Source: Sycon ciliatum
Lineage: Eukaryota; Porifera; Calcarea; Leucosolenida; Sycettidae
Direction of reading: 5' to 3'
DNA: 64,000 bases
Assembly: GCF_964019385.1 (NCBI RefSeq)
Contig: NC_088647.1
Span: 17,898,728-17,962,727 of the forward strand
Shown here: positions 31,734 to 45,600 of the stretch, in pieces
Position numbering within the stretch: the first letter of the stretch is position 1
Layout of the letters: each line of letters starts with the position of its first letter
The notes under the pieces: model-generated
What the model saw: only the letters and a program-made list of their open reading frames with translations
What the model was told of the DNA's origin: nothing
The model's database searches: none
Program-made: the position numbers and the translations under genes

Positions 31734-32096
31734 ACCTGCGAGCACAATGTCATCAACTACTTATAAGTCACTTTACTTCTTTACGTTTATACCACCAAGC
31801 GAACATAAAGTGATAAACTATGATACCATTGTCCGCATTAGCAATAGTTTTCGTTCAAACAACGGACTGTTGTTTGATACACATTAAAATACGGTACAAA
31901 CGGTGCCTGTTTTGGACCGCATTGTACTAGTTGACGTCACGTCATGTCATGCTTTGCTGGCTCGATGATCTCCCTGGTTACAAGGAATTCATGAAGAAGT
32001 CTCTGCACAAAAAAATAACTGAACAATAATTGTTTCTTCAATTATTTGAACTGGCAAGCAATGAAGTAAGCCATGGATCTATTCTTCTAATGGCTG

Positions 32097-32441
32097 ATGG
32101 CTGAAGGAGGTAAGGAGCCGCTGAACAGCCGCTGTGACTGGCTGGAGTCGCCTAGCCTGGTACTAGGCCGCTGGAAGCGGAGGTGGGTTGAGCTGACCGA
32201 TCAGGCCATCCTGTTCTACTCGGACGATCCGCGCCAGACTCTTGCCAAAACTCAAGGGCTGTTGGTGTTGTCAATACGTACTGATGAGATCAAGAACGTC
32301 ACCGGTCCAGAGACGGACGCGTTTGTGCTGACTATTCATATGTACAATGGCCGGAACTATAAGGTGAAATGCTACACGAAAGACCGGGCCTCAGTATGGC
32401 GTAAAGATTTGAACTATCGCTGTCAGAAGAAGGACAAGTAA
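32097..32441 (+). CDS. Small PH-domain-like protein, 114 residues
   Basis: A single-exon frame starting ATGGCTGAAGG and ending in TAA. Almost the whole protein resembles one PH domain: LGRWKRRWVELTDQAILFYS (basic beta1-beta2), a middle with LLVLSIRTDEI, FVLTIHMYNGRNYKVKC, and the C-terminal-helix Trp in RASVWRKDL. Such domains bind phosphoinositides or proteins. Without other domains it may act as a membrane-binding or inhibitory module. A short upstream ATG at 32090 opens a 5-codon frame (MADG, stop at 32104) that overlaps the start and could lower translation. Divergent from the secreted-protein gene. Family membership is inferred from pattern. Confidence 0.7.
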   Translation: MAEGGKEPLNSRCDWLESPSLVLGRWKRRWVELTDQAILFYSDDPRQTLAKTQGLLVLSIRTDEIKNVTGPETDAFVLTIHMYNGRNYKVKCYTKDRASVWRKDLNYRCQKKDK

Positions 32442-32993
32442 AATGTTATCGGAATTCCATCACCACGGAGAAGATATTTCAAACCTCCGAGCAGCCTTTT
32501 CAAATCTCAAACACTTTACGACCAGTGCCTATTATATTGCTGGAGCTCACAGAGATAGCTGGCAATGTTGGGGCACACACTTGTGCGACAAAGCCCCTGC
32601 ATGTAGTTTTTTTTAGACCGCCCTTGAGTGCTGGACATTCAATACTATGACTGCATGACTTGACTATGGCTGCTATCCAGACGGAAGCGGACAAGTGGTG
32701 TGATATCCTTCAATTATCTTTTTACCCCTTTCTCCGAGTTGCGCCAATTTAGTTTTTGGGCCAGAATAATGCTCGGTCATCTCACTTTAGGTAAGCTACA
32801 ATGTAGCAACATACCTCACGTTTTACCACATCTTACCTAGTCTAGGGAGTGTGATCCCATGGGTCACTGATAGACAGCCTGGATTTCTTTCATGATAATA
32901 TTATGTGACAGTGTACGCATCTACAATAGAAACGTGTAGTCGCAGCCCTTCCTAAACTTCCGAAGGAAAAAGATAAGTTGCTGTGTTTGCGTA

Positions 32994-33032
<39 letters not shown>

Positions 33033-33118
33033 TGTCTTCTTCTCTCTCCGTTGCCCCTCCGGGGCCCATGTTACCCTTGTGGCAGTGGCTCGACAGGACA
33101 GGTGTGCCGTGTGGTGTG

Positions 33119-33245
33119 TGTAAATTAGTGGTGGTCAATTCATCAGCCTTGCAAGCTGTTGAATGGTGTAATCCCAGCACAAGTTGCTATGTGTAACATA
33201 GCTGTTCGCTATCATCGCTTTCGCGATGGGCATGTCTGAGTCTGA
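33119..33245 (+). repeat. Dispersed repeat family, copy 2
   Basis: Shares ATTCATCAGCCTTGCAAGCT, GTTGAATGGTGTAATCCCAG and TTCGCTATCATCGCTTTCGC with copies at 12489 and 49272. Preceded by a GT tract. Confidence 0.85.
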
Positions 33246-33870
33246 GTCTGGGTGTGCGTGCACGCGTGGGAGAGTACAAATGTCTCTGTGTTTGTATGAG
33301 CATATTGTGGGTAGTGGTTGTCAGGGAGCCGATAAAAGAATGTCTGACAACTCCTGGCATCCACCAGGGATCTGGGAGTACATGTTCTATATGTGCACAT
33401 ATATAGAAGCCTTGCTTTGATAGTTTTTAACATGTTTTCAATTTCGACAGCATGCTACAAGGCGAGGACGCACAGTGCTCCTGACTACAACCATAATCCA
33501 GTCTTGCGACCATTTGAACCGTATGGGGAAAAGCCCGGTAGGGACACTCTATATTCTAGGGGGTGATTGAATTTGGAATTTGATCTTTTTTGCTGATGTG
33601 TTATTGTTGTCGTTAGTGCTGGTGGTGTTGTTGTTGACGTTGCACGTTGTTGTGTTGCCGCGGCTGTAGGATCCATGTATGTCAATGATTTTTTAGTTAT
33701 TGTATTGTTATTGTTATTTTTTGTCTTTCTCTGCCAACCGGGTTATGGTTGTAGCAAGAGTTCATAACCCCCATGGACTCTGTCTTGGTTGTAGTCAGGA
33801 CTGTACTCGTACTGTCACCTGCTGTGCGTCCTCGGCCTCGCGCCTTGTTGTAAACATTATGCTGTCGAAA

Positions 33871-33900
33871 TCAGGGAGTCGTAAAATACGACTCCCTGGT
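33871..33900. repeat. Perfect hairpin CAGGGAGTCGTA / TACGACTCCCTG
   Basis: A 12-bp stem with a 3-base loop. The same stem core appears near 28156, 60409 and 61316. Confidence 0.8.
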
Positions 33901-34534
33901 CGAAATCGAAAACATATCATGCTAGCATGAGTGTAGTACAAATGCGCCGGGGGAAGCCCCATCGCGCCGTGCCCCGCGGGTACACCGGCACCGTAGAGTA
34001 GACCTACGCGGTGCGCCGCTCCGTACACGCATGTACGCTGTATGTGAGTCATAATGTGACGCAAATAATTATTTGTTGTGTTACGTAATTACATCATTTT
34101 TCATTTTTGAAGCTGAAGTTTGGCTTGCCATGACTAGTCGACTTGTAATTGTGTTGATTTCGTGTACAAACAATAATAATAATATTATTATATACTTCCC
34201 GTCGTCTCCTGAAGCAAGTTGTCTGCCTACCCGATATTGGGTTCATATTGGGATTTTCCTGACCGAGGGACAGGCTGTCTTCAGCTGACACACAGAAACT
34301 CAACTGCTTTTGAGTGAGTTGCAGCTAAGCCCAAATCGCCTTGGAAAACAGTGTTTCTCGCTGCTAATACAGTGAGTAGAGAGGTCCTGAACGCACCGTG
34401 CCTTTGTAATGTCTTGGTCAGTATAGTGCTACTGACACGCCCAATGGTTGTCAGCTACAGTGCTGCAGCCAAGACTTTTCATTCATATTAAATAAAAATA
34501 ATAAGCATCTGAGTGTATGTATGTATTTGTGTGT

Positions 34535-34550
34535 GCGTGTGTGTGTGTGC

Positions 34551-34590
<40 letters not shown>
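34535..34590. repeat. (GT)n microsatellite
   Basis: TG repeat 190 bp upstream of the MGAT2 start codon. Confidence 0.95.
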
Positions 34591-34594
<4 letters not shown>

Positions 34595-34781
34595 GTTGTG
34601 ACGTTTAGTGTAGAGACACTGGTCAGAACAAGGCCCAGTATGTCAACGCGTTAGAAGTGACGGGAAACTGAGAGCGGCCGTTGCCACTTGCTTTGTTGCT
34701 GTGGAGACCGGAAAGAACTGCGTGCCGCGCTTGGCAATGCCGCTGCCGTGCTCGGACTACTGACGCGTGACGGACCGGACC

Positions 34782-36329
34782 ATGCACGGTCGCTGCCCCG
34801 TATTGACGAAGTCGTCATGGCGGCTTGTGCTGGTGTCCATGCTGGCAACACAGGTTGTCGGCTTTCTGCTGATGGTGGGCTTCTCCCCACGCCCGGACAT
34901 CGAGTCATCTGTGTACGTGAAAGCTGAGTTTCCGGCGATTCAGCCCCACCCCGATCACCTGTCAATGACGTCAGCCAGTAGTCATGCGTCCAGTGCAAAA
35001 GACCTATTTCGAGAAAGTAACTTTCCGCCTGGCTCTGTGGCCAGAGGCCCAAGTGCTGACATCCCACAGGTACTCGCCGGTGAGGCACTGGATGATGCAG
35101 TCATTGCACTATACAAGCAGCGCGTCTCGGAGCGTAACCGCCGCTTGGTCATCCTGAACGAGGCCAAGTTCGGCGCCGTGTCGCCGAGCGACGTCGTGAT
35201 TGTCGTCCAGGTGCACCGGCGCGTGCGTGAGCTGGAGCTGTTCCTGTCGGGGCTGGCGAAGGCGCGTGGCGTGGAGTCCAGTCTACTCATTGTCAGCATG
35301 GACTACATTACGCCAGGCCTGGAAAACATCATTGGCAATATCACCTTCTGCAGGGTAAGTTACTAGACTCCTGGATACAGTGATAGTCAACCATTAAAAA
35401 TGTTGTTATTTGTGAGCTGTCGTTATTCACCAGGTTTAGAGTATGCAGTCAATTGGTACTCAGTCTGAAGATAGTGTTGTTATTCATGAGCTGTTGTTGT
35501 GCCTGTATCTGAGGTTGCTATTCGCGTGGTTAACGGTAGTGATACATTTCGTACACAACATGTTTTGGGCGCTTTGATAGCAAGCATGGCCTTGGCCCAG
35601 AATGTTGTCTCTTTGCTGCGAAAAACTTCTGCAACAGTCACCAGTTTCAGGCATGGCCCATCCTCAGGGCGGGCCACTGTTCTGATGCGAAGCATGTGCG
35701 TGGTGTCCAGTACTGCACAAAGCAAAGACGACACTGCTTAGTGCTTAGTTCCTTAGTGAACTCTAAGAACACATTCAACAGCTTGTTAAATCCGTTCTGG
35801 TTGGTGGATGTGTATGGTAAAAATTCACGGTTCGCAAGAGACTCGGCTAAAGACCTAGTTTTTCGCATCCGTAGGAATGCCACCACCCTCAAGAATCACG
35901 GCGCAGATGCAGCTCCTAAAGCGGTGGGAGTAGGGACAATGGCTGACAATGCCACAGCTGCCACTCGGGGTGTACTGACTTGACACTAGTTGTTAAGCAA
36001 GATTCGCGCCGACCAAACTCCTTAAAAAATTGTAATGCCGCTACACCCAGATCTTTGTTTGTATCTGTTTCTTGGCATGCCAGATACCCAGCACTGCGTC
36101 ATTAAGCCCAAATTCCTGCAGAGTTTTTCTAAAGTGTGAGTGAGGGTATATGTGCTGCATTCTTTGTACAGGTGTTACCTATCTACTTCCCCCATTCGAT
36201 TCAGCTGCATCCACGAGAGTTTCCCGGCACTGATCCGCATGATTGCAAGCCGTCCTTATCTAGACAAGAGTATGTTCTTTGCTTATGTCTATGGTTGTGC
36301 TGCTGCTGCTGCTGTCGTCGTGGTCGTCG

Positions 36330-36384
<55 letters not shown>

Positions 36385-36626
36385 GAGATGATGATGGCAG
36401 TCCAACTTGTAGAAATTGAAGTTGCTGATGGCATGTTTGGAAAAGCTGGGTGCTTCTAATCAATGCTATTGTGCATGGGTTTCTGGGTCAGTGTTTTAAC
36501 GGTAGAATGCAATCGCTAGTATTCCTTTTCATCGGTTTTGAGGGAGTGGAAACCTTCCTTTTCCCGTTCTTTCTCTGTCCTGCTGATCGCTTACAGCTAG
36601 TGCACAGGTGCATGACTGAGTACGTA

Positions 36627-36658
<32 letters not shown>

Positions 36659-39600
36659 GTATATGTGTGTTTGTGTGTGTGTGTATGTGTGTGCGTGTGC
36701 TGTTCGTTTATCTGTATGTCCGCGTGCCTGCCTGTGTTAGGGCTGAGGTGGCTGGCTGCGGGAATGCGGGCAACCCTGATTCGTACGGTCACTACCGGGA
36801 TGCTGGCATCACGGCCACTAAGCATCACTGGTGGTGGAAGGTAAACAAACAATCCGATCATAGTCTTGTGCTCGCTACAGAAGCTTGCCTGTGCAGCACA
36901 CCTTGAGCAATGCATCTGCCATCTGCATCTTGGCATGGCTGTACCTTGTGTTTGCCGGACCCGGTACCAAGCGGAATCCTGTGTTGACCGGATAAATTTC
37001 TATGCGCCGAAGTGCTGTGGATCGAACGCGCATCCCTAGATCAAGCGGAATCGTGTTATATCAGGACAGTTTCCGCTGCCACAATGGTGTCCGGTTAGCG
37101 CAGGTTTTGCTGTACTTAGAAGATGTGTTGTTGTAAAACCGGGTACAGTCATGAGGGAATCCCATGCCAGAGCTGACTTCCATGCCAATGTGTCGCTGTC
37201 AATGTGCGCTATTTTCCTGCTGCAGTGTGCGTTTGTGTTTGATCGGATTCCCGCACTGCACAATCACACCGGCTTCAAACTGTTCGTCGAAGAAGACCAC
37301 TATCTCGCTCCCGACTTCCTGCATGTTCTCAACCTGATGGAGAAGTCCAGCATTGAGTAAGAAAACTTTCTCTGTAACGCGATGATGTGTATACATTAGA
37401 TGGTATATTTGAATGTTGCTTGTCGGTTAATTAATTAACTGGCATGTCGGTTTTCCAACAGGGTACCAACAGCTCATACACTCTGTATTTACTTACTTGA
37501 AGTGCTGTTTACGGTCCTACTTCAAGTAAATGTGGACGGTGAGCACCATGACAGAAGCGGCGGAAGCAGTTTTGATTGGCCAGGCCATTCCGTAGCCTTT
37601 CATACGGTGCGTATGATATGGAGGGTGTACCGTAGCAGAGGACACACGCTGGTGGCCAAAAAGTTGGTCCGGCCATGGCCTGACCAACCGGACCGGTTCC
37701 ACCGGGCCTGCATGAACGTTGTCGTTATGCAACGCCACGTACAAGTCAGTCTGTATAGATAAGCACGATGGCTGTCTCCGGATACTGCTAGTAACAGAGC
37801 ATCAACATCAGGCTCTACTGTCCTTTTGTGTGTGTGAACACAAGATGCATTATTATTATTATGCAGCTGCAGTTATCTTAAGTATTCATACATCTAACAG
37901 CATCAAGTCCCGAGGGTAACGGATAACTGACACACAACGATAGTCATGTGAAGTCCGGCATCTGCCCAAACGGCCGTGAAGGCAGATATCGAGTGTGTAT
38001 TGCCCACCGTGCGAGGTCTATAGTACATAATTATTTTGCATGCCTTTATACGGAAAGGGTTTATATTCAAGATCTCCATTTTGACCGATTTTAGGATAGG
38101 TACCACCGTGGCTGCTTGGCAAGGGAAAATGTTGGGAATATGGTGGGTGTGGATTTGAATTTGCGTGTTCCTTTCTTTCAGAATTTTCTTTTGAAAGAAA
38201 GGAGCAAGGATATTCGAATCAGAGATTTATGGCAGAGGAAGGTCGCTGATTGGCTGCTGTCTTCCATATTATGAGAAATAGGTGCAAGCTGCCTCCCATA
38301 TATGGAATTTGCCCTCCAATTGTAGCACTGGGCCGTGGGGACTAACACTCTGATCAGTACTAACCTAGCAATCTGTGTGTGTGTGGGGGGGGGGGTGTCA
38401 ACAAAACGGTCTTAAGTACCGTTGATCCACCCTGTTAGCGACGTGCGTGCAATGTGTTGAATATGGAATAATTAGCATGTGTAAAGTGCATTGTCAAAGA
38501 GCGGCGGAAGCAGAGCCTGCAGCATAGTACTGGTGCATGCACCTGGGCAGCGCCATAAACTAATAACTTCACATAACGTTTCAGTTTTCACTGAATTCCC
38601 TTGGTTTGTTCTCATGTTGTCACAATCTGTGTACCGGTATCTTTCAGGGATAAGAGGAACGTAGACTTCTTCTCTTTAGGCAGGCAACGGAAGAAATTGG
38701 GCAAGGGAGACCGGGTCCGCTTCAGTAAGATCAGCAATGGAGACTTCTCGCAGGTGAGGGGCAACGCTTGTGCATGCTGTGTGTGTGTGTGTGGGGGGGG
38801 GGGGTATATTATGTGTGTGTGTGTGTGTGGGTGTGGGTATATATGTGTGGGTATATTATGTGTGTGTGTGTGGGTATATATATGTGTGTGTGTGTGGGGG
38901 GGGGGGGGGTATATATGTGTGTGTGCGTATGCATGTACGTGTGTGTGTAAGTACACGTACACGTGTGTGTGTATATGGTGTGTATGTGCGTCTCAACATA
39001 ATGGTCATTTACGAAATGTGTTCCTCCTTTCTATGTTGTCAGTTCGAGGCAGGCATGTGGAATTCTGCGGTTTACAACATGGGTTTCGCCTTCAAGAGGA
39101 CGGTCTGGACCACTGTGAAGAGTTGTGCACAGGTATGGAAAGAGTTGTGTGCACAGTTTTTTTCTCCTTCCACCTGTGCTGTGATTCCTACTCATATCCG
39201 TACCCGTAATAGGTTCTTTACGATGAGTTTGCGTTGGGCTGGGGTGGACAGAAGCCTATGCCTCGTGTCGTCATCACGAATGCCAACCACAAGCCTGTCG
39301 CGCAATGTCTCCTGGCCTCTCCTCTGGACGCTCGACCAGCATTGGCCACATCGACGGAGGCTACGTGTGCAAGTAGAGCAGAACTCTCCAACTGTGAAGT
39401 CACAAGCCTTGTAAAGCTTGGGCGTTCAACATTGATGGAGGTCTGCTTTGTGGGCTGACTTGCCCTCTGGGGTTCTCTTGCACCCTGGCTCAGCGCAGCG
39501 TCTAGCAGCGCCACCATTCGGTCATCCCGGGCAGAAGCCTGCTGTGCTTGATCAGCGATCAGGTGCGCCAATCGGGCGAGGGTGTGGTCCTGCCTTGAAA

Positions 39601-42600
39601 CTGGTTCACCTTCGCTGTGTTCCAAGTCGCCGTCCATATTGGTTGCTTCTCCACCTTCCGCGTCCATTGCTGCAATAGCAAGTTGGTTCGGGTCACTGCG
39701 CCATGTTATGTTCCACGAACTTGGATAGAATGAATCAACGTACATAAGGAAAGTGCCTTATGTACAGACTACATACACGTATTAGCGCTACAGACTACAT
39801 ATTAGCGTTAGCTAAATGAGCGTGCCAATTGTATGAATAATGTGATACAATTGATCCATGTCCTCTGAAGTACATACAATATCACACCAGGGGGGCTGCA
39901 CCTATTTGTGTAGGTTGCGTAGGTTTTCAACTTTTCATGGATGGCATTCGTGTGTCATCTTTTCCTGAACGTTTTACGGCTATTCTGTGCTATTCTGCAT
40001 TGACTTTGTATGTGGAAAGTTGGACAATCGCTTTTTGGGGGTTTATTTTAGTTGTACTGGTTTTGGTATTGTTGACATTTGCCGTCTTTGCTTCATACAG
40101 CTACCTGTTTGGGCTTTCTTTGTGCTGACAGGTGTTTTGTACATATGACGATTACAACTGGGATTGGACACTGTTCCATCTTGGCAAGTCGTGTCGGAAC
40201 ACGCCCTTCGAGGTCATGGCCGCGCTCGCGCCCAGAGTCTATCACTTTGGCATGTGGTACGTGTGTTTGTACGTGTGTTTGTACGTGTGTTTGTACGTGT
40301 GTTTGTACATGTGTTTGTACGTGTGTTTGTACGTGTGTTTGTACGTGTGTTTGTATGTGTGTTTGTACGTGTGTTTGTACGTGTGTTTGTACGTGTGTTT
40401 GTACGTGTGTTTGTACGTGTGTTTGTATGTTGTATTCACTGTACAGTCTAACCTCTTTAGGACGAACATCCAGGGACCGATGAGATTTGTTCGCAATAAC
40501 GGGCGTTCTTCTTATCCACATGCTTTACCCAGTGAATACGCAGGGTTTTATCCAATACAGTTACGAATGCTAGTTCTTCTTAGGCAAACTTTTGTCTTAT
40601 CAGTCGGTTCTTCCTAACCCGGAGGTTTCACTGTACTTCGGTGTATTTAGAGGATTACCCAACGGCTCTAGGCCTGTCCAGGGGATCTCCTACTCGATGA
40701 AATGGCATGTGTTCGGGAAAAATAAACTCAATAAAGCAAGGGTTTATCAAAGGCAACAAGGAAAGGAAGCAGGCACAGCAATGGCGAAAGTCATGGGGTT
40801 GGTATGCCATCCGTGTAGTGAGTGTAATGCGAAAATGTTGGAAAAGGGAATATTTGAATCCTGGGAGACAGGTTATAGAATTGAGAGAAGTGGCGGTGTT
40901 TTCGTGAGATCCTAGTGCCCCTAGGCACAACCCTCGTCACAGACACAAGCTCCTAATTCTCTTGTTGGTTAGAAGGTGTTCTTTATTAATCTGTCCCTGT
41001 TCTCGGGAGTTGTGTGATTATAGGAAAAATAGTGTGCAAAGTGAGTCGGACATGTATGGAAAAGTGTTGTATCGTGCTCTTTACAGTGGGTGCCCAATCG
41101 GGCAAAGCACAAACGAAAAGGGGGCCGTGAGTCAGTGCTGTCATGCAGCAACATTCTCCCCCCTGGCTACGAACCGTGGGAGAGTTAACATAAACATGCA
41201 AAAAAGAACAGAAGAAAAGCGAAGAAGACTGTATTAAAACCTAGCAACCATCGTGTTATTCGAGTAGAAATAAGGGTGGACGGTCCATGGACGCACGAAA
41301 CAAGAAAAAAGGAAAACAAGAAAAAAAAGAGAAAAAAAACAGCGCAGCTAGCTGCAGCTCAGAAGTGCGGGAGGCATGACAGCTCTACGACCGCACGTCC
41401 AGTACACAAATTTTCGCGGCGGGTCGGCGAAAAACGCTACCTGATGCGGTCTTGACGTCGACAACACGGACAACACCATCGCGGCCTGGATGGACAGCTG
41501 AGACGACACCTTTGGGCCAGGAACCCCGTGGTGCGTTGTCATCCGCGATAATGACAATGTCGTTTACGACGAGCTGCTTCGTTTGGCGGTTCCACTTTGT
41601 GCGGCGAGCGAGAGTTGGAAGGTACTCGCGAACCCAACGGCGCCAGAACATATCTGCAAGGGCTTGCGCAACGCGCCATTGGCGCCGCAGCGAGACATCT
41701 CCTGCCTGCGCGATTCCTTGAAGAATGGCACACGAGGAACCGATCAGGAAGTGGTTCGGAGTCAAGGCCTCGTCATCGGCGGCATCCAGACTGACATGTG
41801 TGAGAGGTCGACTGTTCACGAGTGCCTCTGCTTCTGCCAGTGCGGTCAGGAGGGTCTCCTCCTTGGGATGGCGCTCTTTGAGGATGGCGTGAAGTGCGGT
41901 CTTGATGGATCCAACGAGCCGCTCCCAGGCTCCGCCCATGTGGGGTGCCGCCGGCGGGTTGAACGACCATGTAATGCCGTCATGAGAAAGCTGGTCCTGG
42001 ATGCGAGCTTCATTCAGCTCACGAATGGCCTGGCGGAGCTCTTTGGCGGCGCCTTTGAAGTTGGTTCCGTTGTCTGAGTGGATCACCAGTGGACAGCCTC
42101 GCCTGCTGATGAATCGCCGGATGGCCATTAGCGTTGAGTCTGTGGACAGGTCGTGCGCCAGCTCCACGTGAACGGCTCGGGTGGCGAGACAAGTGAAGAG
42201 AGCGCCGTACCGCTTCTCATGTCTGCGCCCAACAGTGACAGACAGCGGGCCGAAGTAGTCCAGTCCTGTCCGTGTGAAGGGTCGCTGAAAGGCGTCAGTG
42301 CGGCACTCTGGCAGGGCCGACATGATTGGTGGCTGCGGCTTGGCACGGAGATTCTTGCAATGCTGGCACTCGCTCCAGGTGCTTCTTACCGCTGTGCGGA
42401 TACCGGGCACCCAGTACTTCTGACGCAGCTCGTTCACTACGCGATCCTGTCCTTGATGTAACGACCAGACATGGTGTTGCTGTATGAGCAGCCTAGTGAA
42501 GGCGTGCTTCGGCGGGAGCAAGACAGGTTGGCGCAGGTTCTTGTTTTCAACCTTTGCGTTCCGTACGCGGCTGTCAGAGCGCATGATGCCATTGTCGTCG

Positions 42601-45600
42601 ATGAAGGGTGTCATCTGGACCAGGCGGCTGTCCTTGTTGACTGGCTTGCCATTGCGGAGCGCAGCGAGTTCTTCTGGGAAGCCTTCCGCTTGTGCAGCTT
42701 TCCACCAAAGACTCTCCGCGGCTCGTAGCTCGGGGACTGTCAGCGACGGCTTGGCAGTGTCTCTTCCTCCGTGTCTCAGGTGGCGAGTGAAGCGTAGCAC
42801 CCAGGCGGTTGCTCTTACCAGGCGACACCAGCTTGAGAAGCGCTCGATCTCTGGTAGTGCTGCCTTCAGGCTGGGTGGCTCTGAGCTGTCTCCGGCTGCT
42901 GCGTGGACGCCACTGAACGCACGCTTCAGCTCGAGATCATCCGGGTCCGGCGTACGAGTCTCCTCGGCGGGCCAGTCTGCTTCGCCTTGCCTCAAATAGT
43001 CCGGGCCGCCAAACCAGCGATCGTCCGGCTGCAAGCGCTGGGCAGAGATGCCTCTGGAGAGGTCGTCGGCTGGGTTCAGTCTTGTCGGTACCCAGTGCCA
43101 CTGATCTACTTCTGTTGTGTCTGTTATTTCCGCGATCCGGTGGGCCACAAATGGTTTGAATTGCCGGGCGTCCGAGCGTATCCACAACAGCACCGTTCTG
43201 GAGTCTGTCCAGAATATGACCCGTGGAATTGAAATACGCAGCTGCTCCCGTACGGTACAGGATAGGCGCGAGGCGAGGACCGCAGCCTGGAGTTCCAGAC
43301 GGGGTATCGAGGCCGGTTTCAGTGGAGCAACGCGTGCCTTCGCTGCAACTAGGGACACTGCCAGCTGAGTACCGTGGTTCGCTACTCTCAAGTACGCAGC
43401 GGCGCCGTATGCTTTCTCGCTTGCGTCAGCGAACACGTGCAGCTGGATGTCTGTAGCGACTGCAATCAACGGTGTGTAGCACCGTGGCACTTCTACGGTG
43501 GCCACCTGATCTAGCTCTGCAGCCCAATCTGTCCATCTCAGTGCAAGAGATGCAGGGAGTTCATCATCCCAGCCTATGCCAGCTCTCCACACGTCTTGGA
43601 GAAGCATGCGTGCGATGATGGAGTGGCAGGACACCAGGCCGAGTGGGTCGAATACCGACATTGTGTGTCGCAGGACGCTTCGCTTCGTGACTGGTGCCTT
43701 TGGATCTGGCTTCGTGCCGCAGGAGAAGCCAAGAGTGTCCTTCGCAGGGTCCCATCGGAGGCCCAGGGTCTTCTCGATGGGGAGGTCGTGGCTGTGGACG
43801 TTCACGATTCTTGGTGACCTCAGATCTGATGGAAGGCTCTCGAGGACCGTCGGAGAGTTGCTCACCCAGTTACGGATCACAAACCCTCCCCCCTCGTGGA
43901 CGTCCATCACCTTGCGAGTCAGTGCTACAGCTTCCTCGGTTGTTGGGGTGCTGTCGAAATAGTCGTCGACATAGTGGCACTCTTCTATGGCTGTCACGGT
44001 TCGCGCATCTCCGGAAGCCAAGTCGTGCGCATTGATGTTCTTCGCAAACTGGGCGGCGGTTGGTGAGCAGACTGCACCGAACGTCATCACGTCCATCTGG
44101 TACACATCAGCTGGTCTGCTTGCATCCATGTCGCGCCAGAGGAAGCGTTGTGCATGACGGTCTTCGGGACGCATCTTCACCTGGTGGAACATCTCCTTGA
44201 TGTCTGCACCAAAGGCAACCTCATACAGTCGGAAGTTGTACAGAACTTGTGTGATCGGCGTCAGGAGGTCGGGGCCGGTGAGGAGGAAGTCGTTTAGAGA
44301 CTTTCCATGCGACTTTGCCGCGGCGTCAAACACCAGTCGCACCTTGCCCTTCTCTTTGTTGTACACAGCAAAGTGTGGCAGGTACCATGTCCGCTCTGGC
44401 TGGTGGGTGGCCTCCTCAGGTGACAGCTTCCGGGCATACCCCTGTTCCAAATAGCTGTCGATCTTGCTCTGGTAGCCTTGTGCAAGCGTGTCATCCTTCC
44501 GCAGGCGCCTCTCCAGCTGCTCGAGACGCTGGGCAGCCGTTGCCTTGCTCCGTGGAAGGGTGATGTTGTCCTCCCGCCAGAGAAGCCCCGTTTGCCACCG
44601 GCGTCCGGTACGCGTGGTGAGAGTGTCTAGCAGCTGGAGTGCGCGGTCGTCAGCCTTGCTGCGGATTTTCGCAGGCTTGACCCCGAGGGAGTCTAGGGCG
44701 AACGACTGCTGGACCAGGTCATGGAGGTCGCTGTCGAGACCCCAGGTGGAGAGGACCACGCCTTCATCGATTCTGCAGCGGTCGGCGATCGTTTTGCCAT
44801 GAACAACCCACCCTAGCTTGGTCTGTGTAGCTACGGGTGCGTTTGGAGGGCCCTCCGCGATCACCCGTGGTGCGATCAGGCTGTAATTATCCTGTCCGAT
44901 TAGGAGTCTGGGCTTGGCGCAAGACAGCGTTGGTAGTTCAAGTCCCTCCAGGTGGGGGCAGTTTTTCAGCCGTTGAGGGTTGATTGATTGTGTTGGCAGG
45001 TTGAACTTGGCATGAGTGTGGACGTTTGTCAAGGTGAAGCTGTCCTGTCTCTGCCTGCCAGCTACGCTGAATGTTACTACCTTGGAGCTGGACTCCTGGT
45101 GCTGCTTGCCATCCGTCCATGACAGCCTCAGGGGCCGCGTTGGTCCTGCAAGTCCAAGTTCCTCCGCCAGTTCGCTTTCAATCAAGGACACTGTTGAGCC
45201 TTCGTCCAGGAGTGCGTATGTATCAGCCGCTATGTCTCCGTTTCGCACCGTGACCGGAATCACCCTCAGCAGCACCCTTCCACTGTGTTCCGACACGTGG
45301 GTTGCCGAGGTGTATGTCGTCTCTGACATGCGTCCTAGCGGTGCTACACTTCCGCGGCCATCGCGGTGTAGTAGCGGATGGTGGGGTTTGCCACACGAGC
45401 AGGCCTTCTCCTCGCATACCCTCGCCAGGTGGCCTTCGCCAAGGCAGCGGAAGCACAGCCGTCTGTCACTAACGAACTGCCGACGGGCGTTAAGTGGCTC
45501 CGCGGCTAGCTGACGGCAGCTACTTGTGGTGTGCCCAGCTTTGCTGCAGAATAGGCAATGTGGCTTACCGGCGGTGGCCTCCACGACTGTGAACGTTTGG

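Larger units (their letters stand above)
32442..34781. other. Intergenic region upstream of MGAT2
   Basis: Contains a GT tract (32999-33034), dispersed repeat copy 2, a perfect hairpin at 33871-33898 and a GT tract at 34535-34590. No other exon supported. Confidence 0.55.

Noticed and set aside
39213..39330. Possible extra MGAT2 exon (frame with YDEFALGWGGQKPMPRVVIT)
   Set aside because: MGAT2 exons 6 and 7 join in phase without it, and the opposite strand encodes a conserved Ty3 gag motif that explains the sequence better.
40257..40430. CRISPR-like array
   Set aside because: Units are contiguous 12-bp repeats without spacers in animal DNA; a minisatellite.
40897..41153. The shared 112-bp repeat as the full LTR of the BEL/Pao element
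   Set aside because: Ending it at the CA at 41042 leaves no matching target duplication, while extending the 3' copy to 40897 gives a GGCGG match on both sides.
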